Shown in pieces: positions 18,284 to 27,876 of a stretch of 42,545 bases of DNA. The first letter of the stretch is position 1, and each line of letters begins with the position of its first letter. A model generated the notes under the pieces. That model saw only the letters and a program-made list of their open reading frames with translations. It searched no databases and was not told the origin of the DNA. A program made the position numbers and the translations under genes. The stretch is from NCBI RefSeq assembly GCF_000787695.1, contig NZ_BBPH01000049.1:1-42545 (forward strand), written 5' to 3'. The stretch comes from Paracoccus sp. PAMC 22219. Its GTDB lineage: Bacteria > Pseudomonadota > Alphaproteobacteria > Rhodobacterales > Rhodobacteraceae.

Positions 18284-19078
18284 TCATGGCAAGGCTGCAA
18301 CGGTAAGAAAATCATGAAGGACGTCATTGAATCGCAAGGTCGATTCCACATTGACGATATGCCTCCCAGGCAGGGAGACATGCTTGCCATTGGTAACACC
18401 GGCGGCGAGCACTTCGAGGTCAGCGGGCGGACAGACCGGATCATCCCCCCCTGATATTGCCAGCACGGGGTTCTTGATATCATAAATCTGTTTGCGGAAA
18501 TCTGCACGGGCCAGCGCTGCGCAGCATCCCATGTATCCGTCGACAGATGTCTGTTCAAATTGGCCAAGAACTGCCGCGGCGGCATCAGGATGAACCTGCC
18601 GAAACTCCGGCGAGAACCACCGATCAGCTGTCGATGTGATCAGAGGGCTTAAACCGTTCTCGGTGACGTCTGCAATCCGGGAGGTCCAGCTGTCCACGGT
18701 GCCGATGCGGGCAGCAGTCGCGCACAAAACGATGCGGTCTAGACGTTTGCCAGCATGGATCGCCAGCCACTGCCCCGTCAGCCCACCGATCGACAGGCCG
18801 CAGAAATGGGTGCGATCGATGCCCATGGCATCCAGCAGCATGATGACGTCTGACCCCAGGTCAGCCATCTCATAGGGGGCTGGTGGGGCCTCGGACCTTC
18901 CATGGCCCCGTCGGTCGTAACGCAGGATTTGGAAATCCGACTTTAGATCCGCAATCTGCGCGTCCCACATGTGCAGATCGGTGCCGAGAGAGTTGCAGAA
19001 GGTCAGCCAAGGCTTGTCTTCCCCTGCCCCATCGATGCGGTAATGCAGGTGGTGCGTAGGAAGGTTCAGGTATGGCAT
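18284..19078 (-). CDS. pcaD: 3-oxoadipate enol-lactonase
   Basis: Alpha/beta hydrolase of 264 residues that hydrolyses 3-oxoadipate enol-lactone to 3-oxoadipate, the first step shared by the catechol and protocatechuate branches. Nucleophile S96 in GLSIGG, acid D212 or D213 in SGGDDPVCPP, H240 in GRHIV, and the RYDRRGHGRSEAP segment are all typical of PcaD/CatD. It is the last gene of the minus-strand catB-to-pcaD operon, 59 bases after the transporter. Because it sits in the catechol branch, catD would be an equally valid name. Confidence 0.9.
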   Translation of the reverse strand: MPYLNLPTHHLHYRIDGAGEDKPWLTFCNSLGTDLHMWDAQIADLKSDFQILRYDRRGHGRSEAPPAPYEMADLGSDVIMLLDAMGIDRTHFCGLSIGGLTGQWLAIHAGKRLDRIVLCATAARIGTVDSWTSRIADVTENGLSPLITSTADRWFSPEFRQVHPDAAAAVLGQFEQTSVDGYMGCCAALARADFRKQIYDIKNPVLAISGGDDPVCPPADLEVLAAGVTNGKHVSLPGRHIVNVESTLRFNDVLHDFLTVAALP

Positions 19079-19137
19079 GGCGTAATCTCCAAAAGAAAAG
19101 ACGCGCAGCCTAACGACTGCGCGCTATCAGATGATCT

Positions 19138-20469
19138 TCAGACTGTCGCCAACTGCGCCCTTTCGGTGCTGCGGGCATTGCTGAGGGCAAAGACCATCAT
19201 CGCAAGAGTCGCGATGGCAGCGGGCAGCGCGAAGATCAGGAAGTTCTGACCCAAGGGCAGTTCCTTTGCCAACAGCACCCCGCCCATCGTCGGTCCGACG
19301 ATGGCGCCGATGCGACCCACACCGGACGCCCAGCCCAGCCCCGTCGAACGCACTGACAGATTGTAGAGCTGCGCGACGCTGGCATAGAGCAGGATCTGCG
19401 TCCCGATGGTGGTCGCACCTGCGACGAAGATCAGCGCGAACAGCAGCCCCGGTGCCGGATTGACGCCGATCAGCGCGATGGACAGTGCGGCCGCCGCAAA
19501 GAAGCCCACGACGACACGCGGCAGGCCGAACCGGTCACCCAGCCTGCCGCCCATGATCGCGCCGGCCATGCCGCCAAAGTTCAGAGAGAACAGGCTGAGC
19601 AGGCTGGCGCGTTCGGCATAGCCCGCTTCTTGCAGAACCTTGGGCAACCAGGAGGACAGCAGGTACACCAACAGCAGGCAGCAGAAGAACGACAGCCACA
19701 GCATCAGCGTCCGCAGCAGCCGACCATGCCGGAACAGTTCGGCGACCGATGCCGAGGCGCCCTTGACCTCGGTAAAGATCAGTCGGTCGTCGGCGGCCAA
19801 AGGCGTCGCGGGATTGATTTTGGCGAAGATGCGCTTCGCCTCTTCCTGCTTGCCCTGCTTGATCAGAAAGCCAAGAGACTCCGGCAGCTTCCACAGAATC
19901 AGCGGCAACAGCAGCAGCGGCACCGCGGCGATGAAGAACATCGGCTGCCAGCCGAAGCTAGGGATCAGGCCGATGCCCAGCCCCGCCGCAACCATACCGC
20001 CCACCGAATAGCCCGAGAACATCAGCGCGACCATCGTGCCGCGCAGACGCTTGGGTGCATATTCGTTCATCAGCGCGACCGCATTGGGCATCAGGCCGCC
20101 ACAACCCAGGCCTGCGATGAAGCGGAAGAATTTGAACTGTCCGGGTGTGTCGGCGAACCCCGTCAGAACCGTGGCCGAGGTGAACAATGCAAAGCTGATG
20201 GCCACGCCCTTCTTGCGACCGATCCGGTCGGCAAGGGGGCCCAGGATCAAGGCGCCGAACATCATGCCGAACAGTGCCCAGGCCTGAAGCGCGCCCGCCT
20301 GCGGCTTGGTCAGACCCCATTCCTGGATCAGCGTCGGCAGCACCGTGCCTGCCACGAACACGTCGTAGCCGTCGACCACCAACAGCGTGCCGCACAGCGC
20401 GACCACCAGCCACTGAAATTGCCCGAACGGACTTTGGTCAATGGCCTCATTCACGTCTATCGTACGCAT
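19138..20469 (-). CDS. benK: Aromatic acid:H+ symporter, MFS (BenK/PcaK type)
   Basis: Major facilitator of 443 residues with twelve predicted helices in the aromatic acid:H+ symporter family. Diagnostic motifs are DGYDVFVAGTVLP in helix 1 and GPLADRIGRKKG in the loop between helices 2 and 3; the aspartates in these motifs are known to matter for transport in PcaK and BenK. GGAGGAG precedes the ATG. Placement between benD and pcaD makes benzoate the most likely substrate, but 4-hydroxybenzoate or muconate cannot be excluded from sequence. Confidence 0.86.
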   Translation of the reverse strand: MRTIDVNEAIDQSPFGQFQWLVVALCGTLLVVDGYDVFVAGTVLPTLIQEWGLTKPQAGALQAWALFGMMFGALILGPLADRIGRKKGVAISFALFTSATVLTGFADTPGQFKFFRFIAGLGCGGLMPNAVALMNEYAPKRLRGTMVALMFSGYSVGGMVAAGLGIGLIPSFGWQPMFFIAAVPLLLLPLILWKLPESLGFLIKQGKQEEAKRIFAKINPATPLAADDRLIFTEVKGASASVAELFRHGRLLRTLMLWLSFFCCLLLVYLLSSWLPKVLQEAGYAERASLLSLFSLNFGGMAGAIMGGRLGDRFGLPRVVVGFFAAAALSIALIGVNPAPGLLFALIFVAGATTIGTQILLYASVAQLYNLSVRSTGLGWASGVGRIGAIVGPTMGGVLLAKELPLGQNFLIFALPAAIATLAMMVFALSNARSTERAQLATV

Positions 20470-20500
20470 TGTCGTTCTCCTCCCTATTGTTGTTTCGGTG

Positions 20501-21286
20501 TCAGCCCTCGTCGCCTCCCGCGACGGAAAGGACGGAACCGGTGATGTAGGATGCCTCGTCAGACGCCAGGAACAGGATTGGCGCGGCCTGTTCGTCGATG
20601 GTCCCGTAGCGTTTCAGGACACTCGACCCGGTCACCTGTTCGACGACTTGCGCCATCCATTGCCGCTCATCCGGGCTGTCGCCTGCGGCATTGCGGGGGA
20701 TGCGGCGCGGGGGTGCCTCGGTTCCGCCAGGGGCGGTGGCCACGACGCGGATGTTCTGGCCAGCCACCTCCATTGCGAGGGATCGCGTGATCGCGTTCAC
20801 GCCTCCCTTGGCCGCCGAGTAGGGTACCCGATGGATGCCGCGTGTCGCGTTCGACGACACGTTGACGATGGTGCCGCCGCCCCGCGCGGCCAGATGCGGC
20901 AGGACCGCATGGCAGCCATACAAAGTCGGCATCAGCGACCGGCGGATCTCGGCGTCGATCTGGTCGGGTTCGAATTCGGCCAGCGGGCGCATGCGGATCG
21001 CACCGCCCACCACGTTGATAAGAATGTCGATGCCGCCAAAGGTATCGGCGGCATTGCGCATGGCGGCGTTCGCCCCTGCCCAGGTCTCCAGGTCGGCAAT
21101 AAAGCCTGCGGCATCTCCCTGGGCCTCGGCCACGACCTCTGCCAGGAAATCGGCCCGGTCCACGAACAGCACGCTGGCACCCTCGGCTGCAGCGCGTAGC
21201 GCCACCGCACGGCCGATGCCCTGGGCCGCGCCGGTGACCACGATCACCTTGCCCGCAAAGCGTCCGGCAAACACCGCGGCAGTCAT
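20501..21286 (-). CDS. benD: 1,6-dihydroxycyclohexa-2,4-diene-1-carboxylate dehydrogenase
   Basis: Short-chain dehydrogenase of 261 residues that oxidises and decarboxylates the benzoate cis-diol to catechol with NAD. It has cofactor motif TGAAQGIG (18-25), catalytic S144/S145, and Y156-x3-K160 (YSAAK), with D43 after the second strand favouring NAD. It overlaps benC by four bases (ATGA) in the order benA-B-C-D, which identifies it as BenD rather than a generic SDR. Confidence 0.92.
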   Translation of the reverse strand: MTAAVFAGRFAGKVIVVTGAAQGIGRAVALRAAAEGASVLFVDRADFLAEVVAEAQGDAAGFIADLETWAGANAAMRNAADTFGGIDILINVVGGAIRMRPLAEFEPDQIDAEIRRSLMPTLYGCHAVLPHLAARGGGTIVNVSSNATRGIHRVPYSAAKGGVNAITRSLAMEVAGQNIRVVATAPGGTEAPPRRIPRNAAGDSPDERQWMAQVVEQVTGSSVLKRYGTIDEQAAPILFLASDEASYITGSVLSVAGGDEG

Positions 21287-22311
21287 GCGCTGGCCTTCAG
21301 CGGAGAGTTCGGCGTGAACTTCTCATAGTGAAAGCTGGCCGGTTCGACCTTGTGGTCGTTGAGATATTGCCTGACGGCATCGACCATCGGCGGGGGACCG
21401 CACAGATAGATGTCAACATCGCCGGCCGCCAGCATCTCCTCCGGCATGTGTTGGGTCACCCAGCCCGTGCGCGGGTGATCCGAGGCCGGATCGGCAATCA
21501 CAGTCGCGACGGTCAGGTTCGGCAGCCGCTTGGCCAGCGCCATGATGCGGTCCACCAGAACAAGATCCAGATCGCGCGTCACGCCATAGATCAGGTGGAT
21601 TTGGCGTCGCGAGCCGGCACGCGCCAGAACCTCCAGCATCGACAGGAACGGCGCCAGCCCGGTACCGCCTGCCAGACACAACAGCGGACCGTCGCCCCCT
21701 CTCAGGTAGAAGCTGCCCATCGGGCCGGTCAGTTGCAACGGGTCGCCCGGCTTGGCGCGCGACAGCCAGGTGCTCATCACCCCACCGGGGATCTTCTTGA
21801 TCAGGAAGCCCAGCTGGCGCTCGCCCGGCGCGGTGCTGAAAGAGTAGGACCGGTGGGTGCCGCTGCCGGGCACCTCGATATTGACGTATTGACCCGGCAG
21901 AAACGCAGGAGCCGTGGCCGTATCATCCATGGTCAGTTCCAGGACGACGGCGGCATCATGATGCGGCTCGATCCGGGACACCGTGGCCGCGAACGCCTGC
22001 TGGCCCGTCTTGCAGGCCTGCGACGTGGTCGGCACCGACAGCACGCAGTCGGACGATGGCACCATCTGGCAGGTCAGAACCAGCCCCTGCCCCGCCTCGT
22101 CCTCGGTCAGGGCGTCTTCGATGAAGTCGTCGCCCATATCATAGGCGCCGCTTTCGGCGCGGCACTTGCAGGTGCCGCAGACGCCGTCGGAACAGTCCAT
22201 CGGCAGATTGATCTTGTTTCGGAAAGCCGCATCGAGAACCTTCTCTCCGGGCTTGCAGTCAACGAAGCGGGTGACCCCGTCCTCGAAGTTCAGGGCTATG
22301 GTGTAGCACAT
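21283..22311 (-). CDS. benC: Benzoate 1,2-dioxygenase electron transfer component
   Basis: NADH:acceptor reductase of 342 residues. An N-terminal plant-type [2Fe-2S] ferredoxin domain has C40, C45, C48 and C81. Next comes an FAD domain (HRSYSFSTAP) and an NAD domain (AGGTGLAPFLSM, CGPPPMVDA). It passes electrons from NADH to the BenAB oxygenase. AAGGAGGAG precedes the ATG; 36 bases separate it from benB, and benD follows with an ATGA overlap. Confidence 0.94.
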   Translation of the reverse strand: MCYTIALNFEDGVTRFVDCKPGEKVLDAAFRNKINLPMDCSDGVCGTCKCRAESGAYDMGDDFIEDALTEDEAGQGLVLTCQMVPSSDCVLSVPTTSQACKTGQQAFAATVSRIEPHHDAAVVLELTMDDTATAPAFLPGQYVNIEVPGSGTHRSYSFSTAPGERQLGFLIKKIPGGVMSTWLSRAKPGDPLQLTGPMGSFYLRGGDGPLLCLAGGTGLAPFLSMLEVLARAGSRRQIHLIYGVTRDLDLVLVDRIMALAKRLPNLTVATVIADPASDHPRTGWVTQHMPEEMLAAGDVDIYLCGPPPMVDAVRQYLNDHKVEPASFHYEKFTPNSPLKASA

Positions 22312-22347
22312 GGTCGCCTCCTCCTTGCGGTTGTGCGGGATCGGCGG

Positions 22348-22836
22348 TCAGACGTGATAGACGTCGATGACCTGGCGGATGTAGTCGTTCTTCAGGACGA
22401 TCTTCTTGGCGGCGATGCGCAGACCGTCCCTGTCCCGCCGCAGGGTGACGAACATGGTCCCGAAGAACTGATCCGTGGCCTTGTAGCGGTGGTTCAGCGT
22501 GTGGAAGTTGTAGCGGACATCGACCTCGTCGCCTCGATCGGCCACCACCTCGACGTTCTGGACCGCGTGACTGGTGCGCGGCTCTGGTGTGGATGCGCCG
22601 GAGCGTTCCGTCTTGATGCGGAACACACGGTCTTCCAGCCCCTCGCGGTTCGGATAATAGATCAGCGAGATCTCGGACTGAGGATCCTCAGTCGTCTGGT
22701 CATTGTCGTCCCAGGCCGGCATCCAGTAGGAGGCATCGGACGCATAGCAGGTCAGCCACTCATCCCATTGCCGGTCATCCAGCAGTCGCGCTTCGCGATA
22801 AAGGAACGCGCAGATCGCGTGATGATCGATGCTCAT
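22348..22836 (-). CDS. benB: Benzoate 1,2-dioxygenase small (beta) subunit
   Basis: Ring-hydroxylating dioxygenase beta subunit (PF00866), 162 residues, starting [20 protein letters not shown]. The cone-shaped, NTF2-like fold is shown by the conserved [12 protein letters not shown] and [19 protein letters not shown] segments. ATG 22836 overlaps the benA stop (ATGA), which fixes this start although the frame stays open upstream. It has a structural role in the alpha3beta3 oxygenase. Confidence 0.94.
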   Translation of the reverse strand: MSIDHHAICAFLYREARLLDDRQWDEWLTCYASDASYWMPAWDDNDQTTEDPQSEISLIYYPNREGLEDRVFRIKTERSGASTPEPRTSHAVQNVEVVADRGDEVDVRYNFHTLNHRYKATDQFFGTMFVTLRRDRDGLRIAAKKIVLKNDYIRQVIDVYHV

Positions 22837-24191
22837 GCCATCTCTCCCGTCTTCTCGCTGGACAGGGCATCGCGCATGACGCGGGCCCAGTATTCGTGCT
22901 GGCAGACGAACAGCCCTTCGTCCTCGCTGCGCTCTCCAGAGATCAGCGGGTTCAGACCCATGCGGCGGGCATTGTCGTCCGCGCCGTGGATCCACAGCGG
23001 CGCACCACGCGACATGTCGTTCCACAGCGGCGCGCTGCCGGCATAAGCGGTCTGGCAGGCACGGAATTCCTCCAGGTCGTCCGACGTGCCCATGCCGGAC
23101 ACGTTGAAGAAGTCCTCGTACTGGCGGATGCGGGTGGCGCGGTCTTCGGCACCTTCTCCCTTTGGTGCGAAGCAGAAGATGGTGACCTCGGTCCGGTCCA
23201 CCGACAGCGGTCGGACTACGCGGATCTGAGTGCTGAACTGGTCCATCAGGAAGACGTTCGGATAGAGGCACAGGTTGCGCGTCTGGTTGACGATGAAGCC
23301 AGCCTTGTCCTCGCCCAAGCGGGCGGCAATCTCGTCGCGGCGGTTGAAGACCGGGCGCACCTCGGGATTGGCAGTGTTGGTCCACAGAAGGATATGGCCG
23401 TTGTCGAACCCGTAGACGCCAGCCTTGGATTTGCTCCAGCTGTTGGCATCGACCGCCTTGGTGCCGGTCTCGCTGCGGCGGTCCATTGTGGTGGCATAGT
23501 TCCAGTGGACCGAGCTGACGTGATAACCGTCGCAGCCGTTTTCCATCTGCAGCTTCCAGTTGCCGTCATAAATGTAGCTGGAATTCCCGCGCAGCACTTC
23601 CAGCCCCTCGGGGGCCTGGTCGACGATCTGGTCGATGACCACCGTGGTTTCGCCCAGGTAGTCGGTCAGTGGCACCACATCGGGGTTCAGGCTGCCGAAC
23701 AGGAAGCCACGATAGCTTTCGAACCGGGCTACGCGGGTCAGGTCGTGCGAGCCATCGGTGTTGAACTGATCGGGATACTGGGTGGTCTTGGCATCCTTGA
23801 CCTTCAGCAGCTTGCCGGTATTGGCAAATGTCCAGCCGTGGAACGGACAGGTGAAGCTGCCCTTGTTGCCCTGCTTGCGGCGACACAGCATTGCACCTTT
23901 GTGGGCACAGGCATTGATGACCGCGTTCAGCGTTCCGGTCTTGTCACGGGTGATGACGATGGGCTGGCGGCCGATCCAGGTGGTGTAGTAGTCGTTGACG
24001 TTGGGGATCTGGCTCTCATGGGCCAGATAAACCCAGTTACCCTCGAAGATGTGCTTCATCTCCAACGCGAACAGATCCTCGTTCGTGAAGATGTCACGGC
24101 GGCAGCGGAATAGCCCGGCCTGGGCGTCGTCCTGCACGGCTGTCGCCAGCAGGGTATCCAGATCGCGGGCCTTGTCGATGATCGCAGACAT
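22833..24191 (-). CDS. benA: Benzoate 1,2-dioxygenase large (alpha) subunit
   Basis: Catalytic subunit of about 452 residues converting benzoate to its 1,2-cis-dihydrodiol. Rieske ligands C95-x-H97 and C115-x2-H118 and the mononuclear iron site (D221, H224, H229 in [11 protein letters not shown]) are intact. ATG 24191 is chosen because GGGGGAGGA lies six bases upstream and the resulting length matches known BenA; an in-frame start 57 bases upstream exists. It lies 117 bases after catA, the largest gap in the operon. Confidence 0.94.
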   Translation of the reverse strand: MSAIIDKARDLDTLLATAVQDDAQAGLFRCRRDIFTNEDLFALEMKHIFEGNWVYLAHESQIPNVNDYYTTWIGRQPIVITRDKTGTLNAVINACAHKGAMLCRRKQGNKGSFTCPFHGWTFANTGKLLKVKDAKTTQYPDQFNTDGSHDLTRVARFESYRGFLFGSLNPDVVPLTDYLGETTVVIDQIVDQAPEGLEVLRGNSSYIYDGNWKLQMENGCDGYHVSSVHWNYATTMDRRSETGTKAVDANSWSKSKAGVYGFDNGHILLWTNTANPEVRPVFNRRDEIAARLGEDKAGFIVNQTRNLCLYPNVFLMDQFSTQIRVVRPLSVDRTEVTIFCFAPKGEGAEDRATRIRQYEDFFNVSGMGTSDDLEEFRACQTAYAGSAPLWNDMSRGAPLWIHGADDNARRMGLNPLISGERSEDEGLFVCQHEYWARVMRDALSSEKTGEMA

Positions 24192-24307
24192 GCGTGGTCC
24201 TCCCCCAGGGGATGCGCCGGATACGGGCATGCCCTGCTCAGATGTCATTGGTGAAAGATGGATGCGGATCGAGGCAGCCGCGTCGGGTGGCTGCCCGCAG
24301 GGTTCCG

Positions 24308-25246
24308 TCAGGCTGCGGCGCGGCGGCGCTGTTCGTTCAGTTGGTTGTCGACGCCGTCGACGAGGGCCGTCAGGTGGATGTCAAAGGAGATTTCGGCAAA
24401 GGGGCCGGTCAGGTTGTTTGCGGTGATGCTGTCCGCATCGGTCCGTTCGATGACATGCGGCACCAGACCGTCGCGGGTGGCATATGCGAAATCGTCGTCG
24501 ATCAGCGGATCACCCTCAATGTTGATCTGTGTGGTCAGCTTGCGGTGTCCCTCTCCGCTGACGAAGAAATGGATATGGGCGGGGCGCTGGCCGTGCCGTC
24601 CAAGCGCAGTCAGCAGCGCCTCGGTCGGGCTGCCAGGGGGAACGCCATATCCACTGGGCAGGATGCTCTGGAATTTGTAGCGGCCCTGGGCGTCGGTGAC
24701 GATGGTCCGGCGCATGTTGAAGGGCGCCTGCTGGCCCGTCGGGTCAAAATGCGAATAGAAACCGCGCGTATCGCAGTGCCAGACCTCGACCTTGGCGTCC
24801 ACCAGCGGCTGGCCGTCCGCACCATGGACCGTACCGTGCATGATCAGCGTATGGCCGTCCGTGTCACGCCCGTCATCCAGCCTCGCAAAACCCACCGATT
24901 CCGGAGCGCCCGCGACGTAGAGCGGACCCTCGATAGTGCGCGGCGTCGGGTTCTCGATCCCCAAGGCTGCGTCGATGGCGTCCAGCCGTTCGTCCATAAA
25001 GTGATCAATCCCCAGGCCGGGAGAGACGAGCCCCGCTTGCCCAGCTGCGCCCAAGTCGTTCAACCAGGCTACACCCTGCCAGTATTCGTCGGGGGTGATA
25101 TCCAGATCGTCGATTGCCTTGAACAGGTCAGACATCAGGCGGTGCACGATCTGCTTCATGCGCGGATCGCCATCCTTGTTGTTCAGGCCGCTCAGCTCGT
25201 TCAGGAATTCCTGGACGTCGGGTCGGTTGAAGATGGTCACGGTCAT
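24308..25246 (-). CDS. catA: Catechol 1,2-dioxygenase
   Basis: Intradiol dioxygenase of 312 residues cleaving catechol to cis,cis-muconate. The four Fe(III) ligands Y164, Y200, H224 and H226 occur at the same residue numbers as in Acinetobacter CatA. An N-terminal helical dimerisation/lipid-binding domain (about 1-105) precedes the catalytic beta sandwich ([32 protein letters not shown]). GGAGGAG precedes the ATG. It follows catC after 66 bases. Confidence 0.95.
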   Translation of the reverse strand: MTVTIFNRPDVQEFLNELSGLNNKDGDPRMKQIVHRLMSDLFKAIDDLDITPDEYWQGVAWLNDLGAAGQAGLVSPGLGIDHFMDERLDAIDAALGIENPTPRTIEGPLYVAGAPESVGFARLDDGRDTDGHTLIMHGTVHGADGQPLVDAKVEVWHCDTRGFYSHFDPTGQQAPFNMRRTIVTDAQGRYKFQSILPSGYGVPPGSPTEALLTALGRHGQRPAHIHFFVSGEGHRKLTTQINIEGDPLIDDDFAYATRDGLVPHVIERTDADSITANNLTGPFAEISFDIHLTALVDGVDNQLNEQRRRAAA

Positions 25247-25312
25247 TGGGTTCTCCTCCTGGATTCTTTTGGAAACTGGGTCGCGGGGCTCCCTCCCCGC
25301 CGTTGGGCATGA

Positions 25313-25603
25313 CTAGCGGTCGTCCTCTCTGATGGCCGAGGGATGGCGCAGCAGTGGCGTGACGCTGATCTCCATGAACGGGAACAGCGGCAGGCCGGAC
25401 AGGACCTGGTGCAACTCGTCATGGTCGCGCACGTCGAAGATGCTGCAGTTCGCGTATTGTCCGGCGATCCGCCAGATATGGCGCCACTTGCCGCTACGCT
25501 GCAGATCCTGGGAATAGGCCTTTTCCTGCGCAAGGATCCGGGTGGCCTCTTCGGACGCAAGGTCCCGGGGAAGATCGACCGTCATGATCACCTGGTACAG
25601 CAT
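25313..25603 (-). CDS. catC: Muconolactone delta-isomerase
   Basis: Small ferredoxin-fold isomerase of 96 residues converting muconolactone to 3-oxoadipate enol-lactone. MLYQVIMTVDLPRD at the start and SGLPLFPFMEISVTPLLRHPS at the end are typical CatC. The ATG at 25603 lies two bases after the catB stop, with its AAAGGAG inside the end of catB, so the two are translationally close. An upstream in-frame extension to 25798 is a catB shadow. Confidence 0.94.
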   Translation of the reverse strand: MLYQVIMTVDLPRDLASEEATRILAQEKAYSQDLQRSGKWRHIWRIAGQYANCSIFDVRDHDELHQVLSGLPLFPFMEISVTPLLRHPSAIREDDR

Positions 25604-25605
25604 CG

Positions 25606-26796
25606 TCACACAACTCCTTTGGGCAGGCTGATCGTCTTGCGCAGTCCGTCGCGCGCGAAGAACGCCACGCGGTCCTCGTCCAAAGACAGTCCGAGACCGG
25701 GGCCGGCCGGAACCGTCAGCTCGAAGTCGCTGTAGTCCAGCGGCTCGGTCAGGATTTCTTCGGTGAGCAGCAGCGGTCCGAACAGTTCGGTCCCCCATTG
25801 CAGATTGGCGAAGGTCGAGAACGTATGGGCCGAAATCACCGTGCCCACCGCCCCCTCCAGCATCGTGCCTCCGTAAAGACCGATCCCCGCCGCATCGGCG
25901 ATAGCCGCCACGCGCAAGGCGTTGAACGCGCCGCCGCTTTGCTCCAGCTTGACCGCATAGACGTCCGCACCCTGCACACGTGCGATCTCGAACGCGCTTT
26001 CGGGTCCGGTCAGTGATTCATCGGCCATCAGCGCGATCGGAAAGCGGCGCACCAGCCGACCCATCGCCGCGCTTGAGGCCACCGGTTGTTCGACCAGCAC
26101 GCAGCCTGCATCGGCCAGCGCCGCCATGCCAAACGCGGCCTCCCCTTCGGACCAGGCCATGTTCACGTCGACGCGGATGGACGCCCTGTCGCCAAGCGCC
26201 TGCCCGATGGCCGCGACATGGGCAATATCGTCGCGCAGCGCCCGCGCACCAATCTTCAGCTTGAAGACACGGTGGCGGCGCAGGTCCAGCATGCGCTCGG
26301 CCTCTGCGATGTCGCGCGCCGTGTCGCCCGAAGCCAGCGTCCAGGCCACGGGCAGGCGATCCCGCCGCCGCCCGCCAAGCAGTTCGCTGACCGGCAGGCC
26401 GAGACGCCGACCATGGGCGTCCAGCAGTGCGGTCTCGACCGCGGACTTGGAAAAGCGATTATCGCGGACCATCCTGCCGATCCGCGCCATCAGCGACTGC
26501 ACGCGGGTGGCATCCTGACCGATCATCAGCGGCGCGAACCACGTGTCGATATTGGTCTTCATGCTTTCGGGGCTTTCGCCGCCATAGGCCAGACCGCCGA
26601 TGGTTGTCCCCTCGCCGACGCCAACGATACCGTCGCTGCAGTGGACGCGGACCAGCATCAGAACCTGACCGTTCATGGTCGCAACCGACAGCTTGTGCGG
26701 CCGGATGGTCGGCAGATCAAGGATCACCGCCTCGACCCGCGTGACGACGGGGGCGGCGGTGGTGGTGGAAGCGAGGGGGGCGAATGACTGGTTCAT
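25606..26796 (-). CDS. catB: Muconate cycloisomerase
   Basis: Enolase-superfamily enzyme of about 396 residues converting cis,cis-muconate to muconolactone. It has the general base pair K179-x-K181 (FKLKIG) and metal ligands D210, E236 and D259 (DVNMAW, LVEQPV, ADES). ATG 26796 follows GGGGGAGG with a rather long 12-base gap; the frame continues upstream to 26880 through the regulatory region, so the start is probable, not certain. It is first in the catB-catC-catA-benABCD-benK-pcaD operon and diverges from catR, with LysR-type sites between. Confidence 0.93.
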   Translation of the reverse strand: MNQSFAPLASTTTAAPVVTRVEAVILDLPTIRPHKLSVATMNGQVLMLVRVHCSDGIVGVGEGTTIGGLAYGGESPESMKTNIDTWFAPLMIGQDATRVQSLMARIGRMVRDNRFSKSAVETALLDAHGRRLGLPVSELLGGRRRDRLPVAWTLASGDTARDIAEAERMLDLRRHRVFKLKIGARALRDDIAHVAAIGQALGDRASIRVDVNMAWSEGEAAFGMAALADAGCVLVEQPVASSAAMGRLVRRFPIALMADESLTGPESAFEIARVQGADVYAVKLEQSGGAFNALRVAAIADAAGIGLYGGTMLEGAVGTVISAHTFSTFANLQWGTELFGPLLLTEEILTEPLDYSDFELTVPAGPGLGLSLDEDRVAFFARDGLRKTISLPKGVV

Positions 26797-26831
26797 GAGG
26801 CCAAAATGCCTCCCCCACGGCGCCCCGTCCA

Positions 26832-26867
26832 ACACCGTTTTGGTTTGAAACCATACCGTTTGGGTAT
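26832..26867. promoter_or_regulatory. CatR/CatM-type binding sites in the catB-catR intergenic region
   Basis: ATAC-N7-GTAT at 26853-26867 is an exact match to the CatM/BenM consensus. A weaker copy, ACAC-N7-GTTT, lies at 26832-26846, exactly 21 bases (two turns) closer to catB. A perfect distal dyad plus an imperfect promoter-proximal dyad is the usual recognition-site/activation-site arrangement of LysR-type regulators that respond to muconate. Assignment to the adjacent catR is inference. Confidence 0.75.
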
Positions 26868-26939
26868 TATGATCCGTCAAGTATCTAGGAATACCGTGCT
26901 GCTGCGGTGCAGAATACTTTGCGTGAAGGAAAGGACCCG

Positions 26940-27874
26940 ATGGACCTGCGTCACTCCGTTACTTTGTCGCTGTCGCGAGAGAGCGCAACTTCACCCGTGC
27001 CGCGGAACAGCTGAACATCGCCCAGCCACCGCTGAGCCGGCAGATCCAGTTACTGGAGGAGGAGCTGGGCGTCGTCCTGATCACCCGCACAAGCCGGCCC
27101 GTGAAGCTGACCGACGCCGGACGGCTTCTCTATGAACAGGCCTTGCAGGTCCTTGGGCGCGTGGACCAGATGAAAGACGCCACACGGCGGGTGGGCATGA
27201 ACCGCAATCGGGTGCTCTCCATCGGCTTCGTGGCCTCGACGCTGTATGGCGGGCTGCCGGTCCTGGTGCGCAAGCTGCGCCAGAATGCACCGGAACTGGA
27301 TATCCAGTTGCTGGAGATGCTGTCGATCCAGCAGGTTTCTGCATTGAAAGAAGGCCGCATCGATATTGGGTTTGGCCGCATGCGCCATAACGATCCAAAC
27401 GTCGTCGCCACGACCCTGCGCGAGGAGCGTCTGGTTGTCGCGCTGCCACAGGACTCGGTGCTGGCCCAGGACGAGGGCCCGATCCGGCTGTCCGTCATCG
27501 CGGACCAGCGGTTGATCGTCTATCCGAAGGAGCCGCGTCCCAGCTATGCCGACCAGGTTCTCAGTTTGCTGCAGGAGGAAGAGATCCGTCCCCACGATGT
27601 CCTGGAAGTCCGTGAGATCCAGACGGCGCTTGGGCTGGTCGCTGCGGATTCTGGGGTCTGCATCATCCCGTCATCCGCGAGGCAGATGCGGTCTGATGTC
27701 CGCTATCGTGTCATCGACAGCCCTCGTGCGACGTCTCCGGTAATCATGAACCATCGGGCTGGCGATACATCCCGCTATCTGGACCTGATCCGGCGCCTGA
27801 TCCGCGAGATGTATGCCGAAAAACCCGCATGGCTGGCGGCCAACAACTTGGCCGCCCCGGACCCGGACCCCTGA
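26940..27874 (+). pseudogene. catR: LysR-family regulator CatR (one frameshift near the N-terminus as written)
   Basis: LysR-type activator of the catechol genes, 311 residues when restored. ATG 26940 begins MDLR, then the frame breaks. Adding one C at 26952-26954 (CAC to CACC) gives MDLRHLRYFVAVARERNFTR, the classic LysR start, followed by the helix-turn-helix (RAAEQLNIAQPPLSRQIQLL). The effector domain covers about residues 90-300 and the frame is then open to 27874. Most of the protein is intact, so sequence error is the simpler explanation. It is divergent from catB and ends two bases from the convergent pcaF. CatR proteins sense cis,cis-muconate; that is family knowledge, not seen here. 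Confidence 0.85.
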
Positions 27875-27876
27875 CG

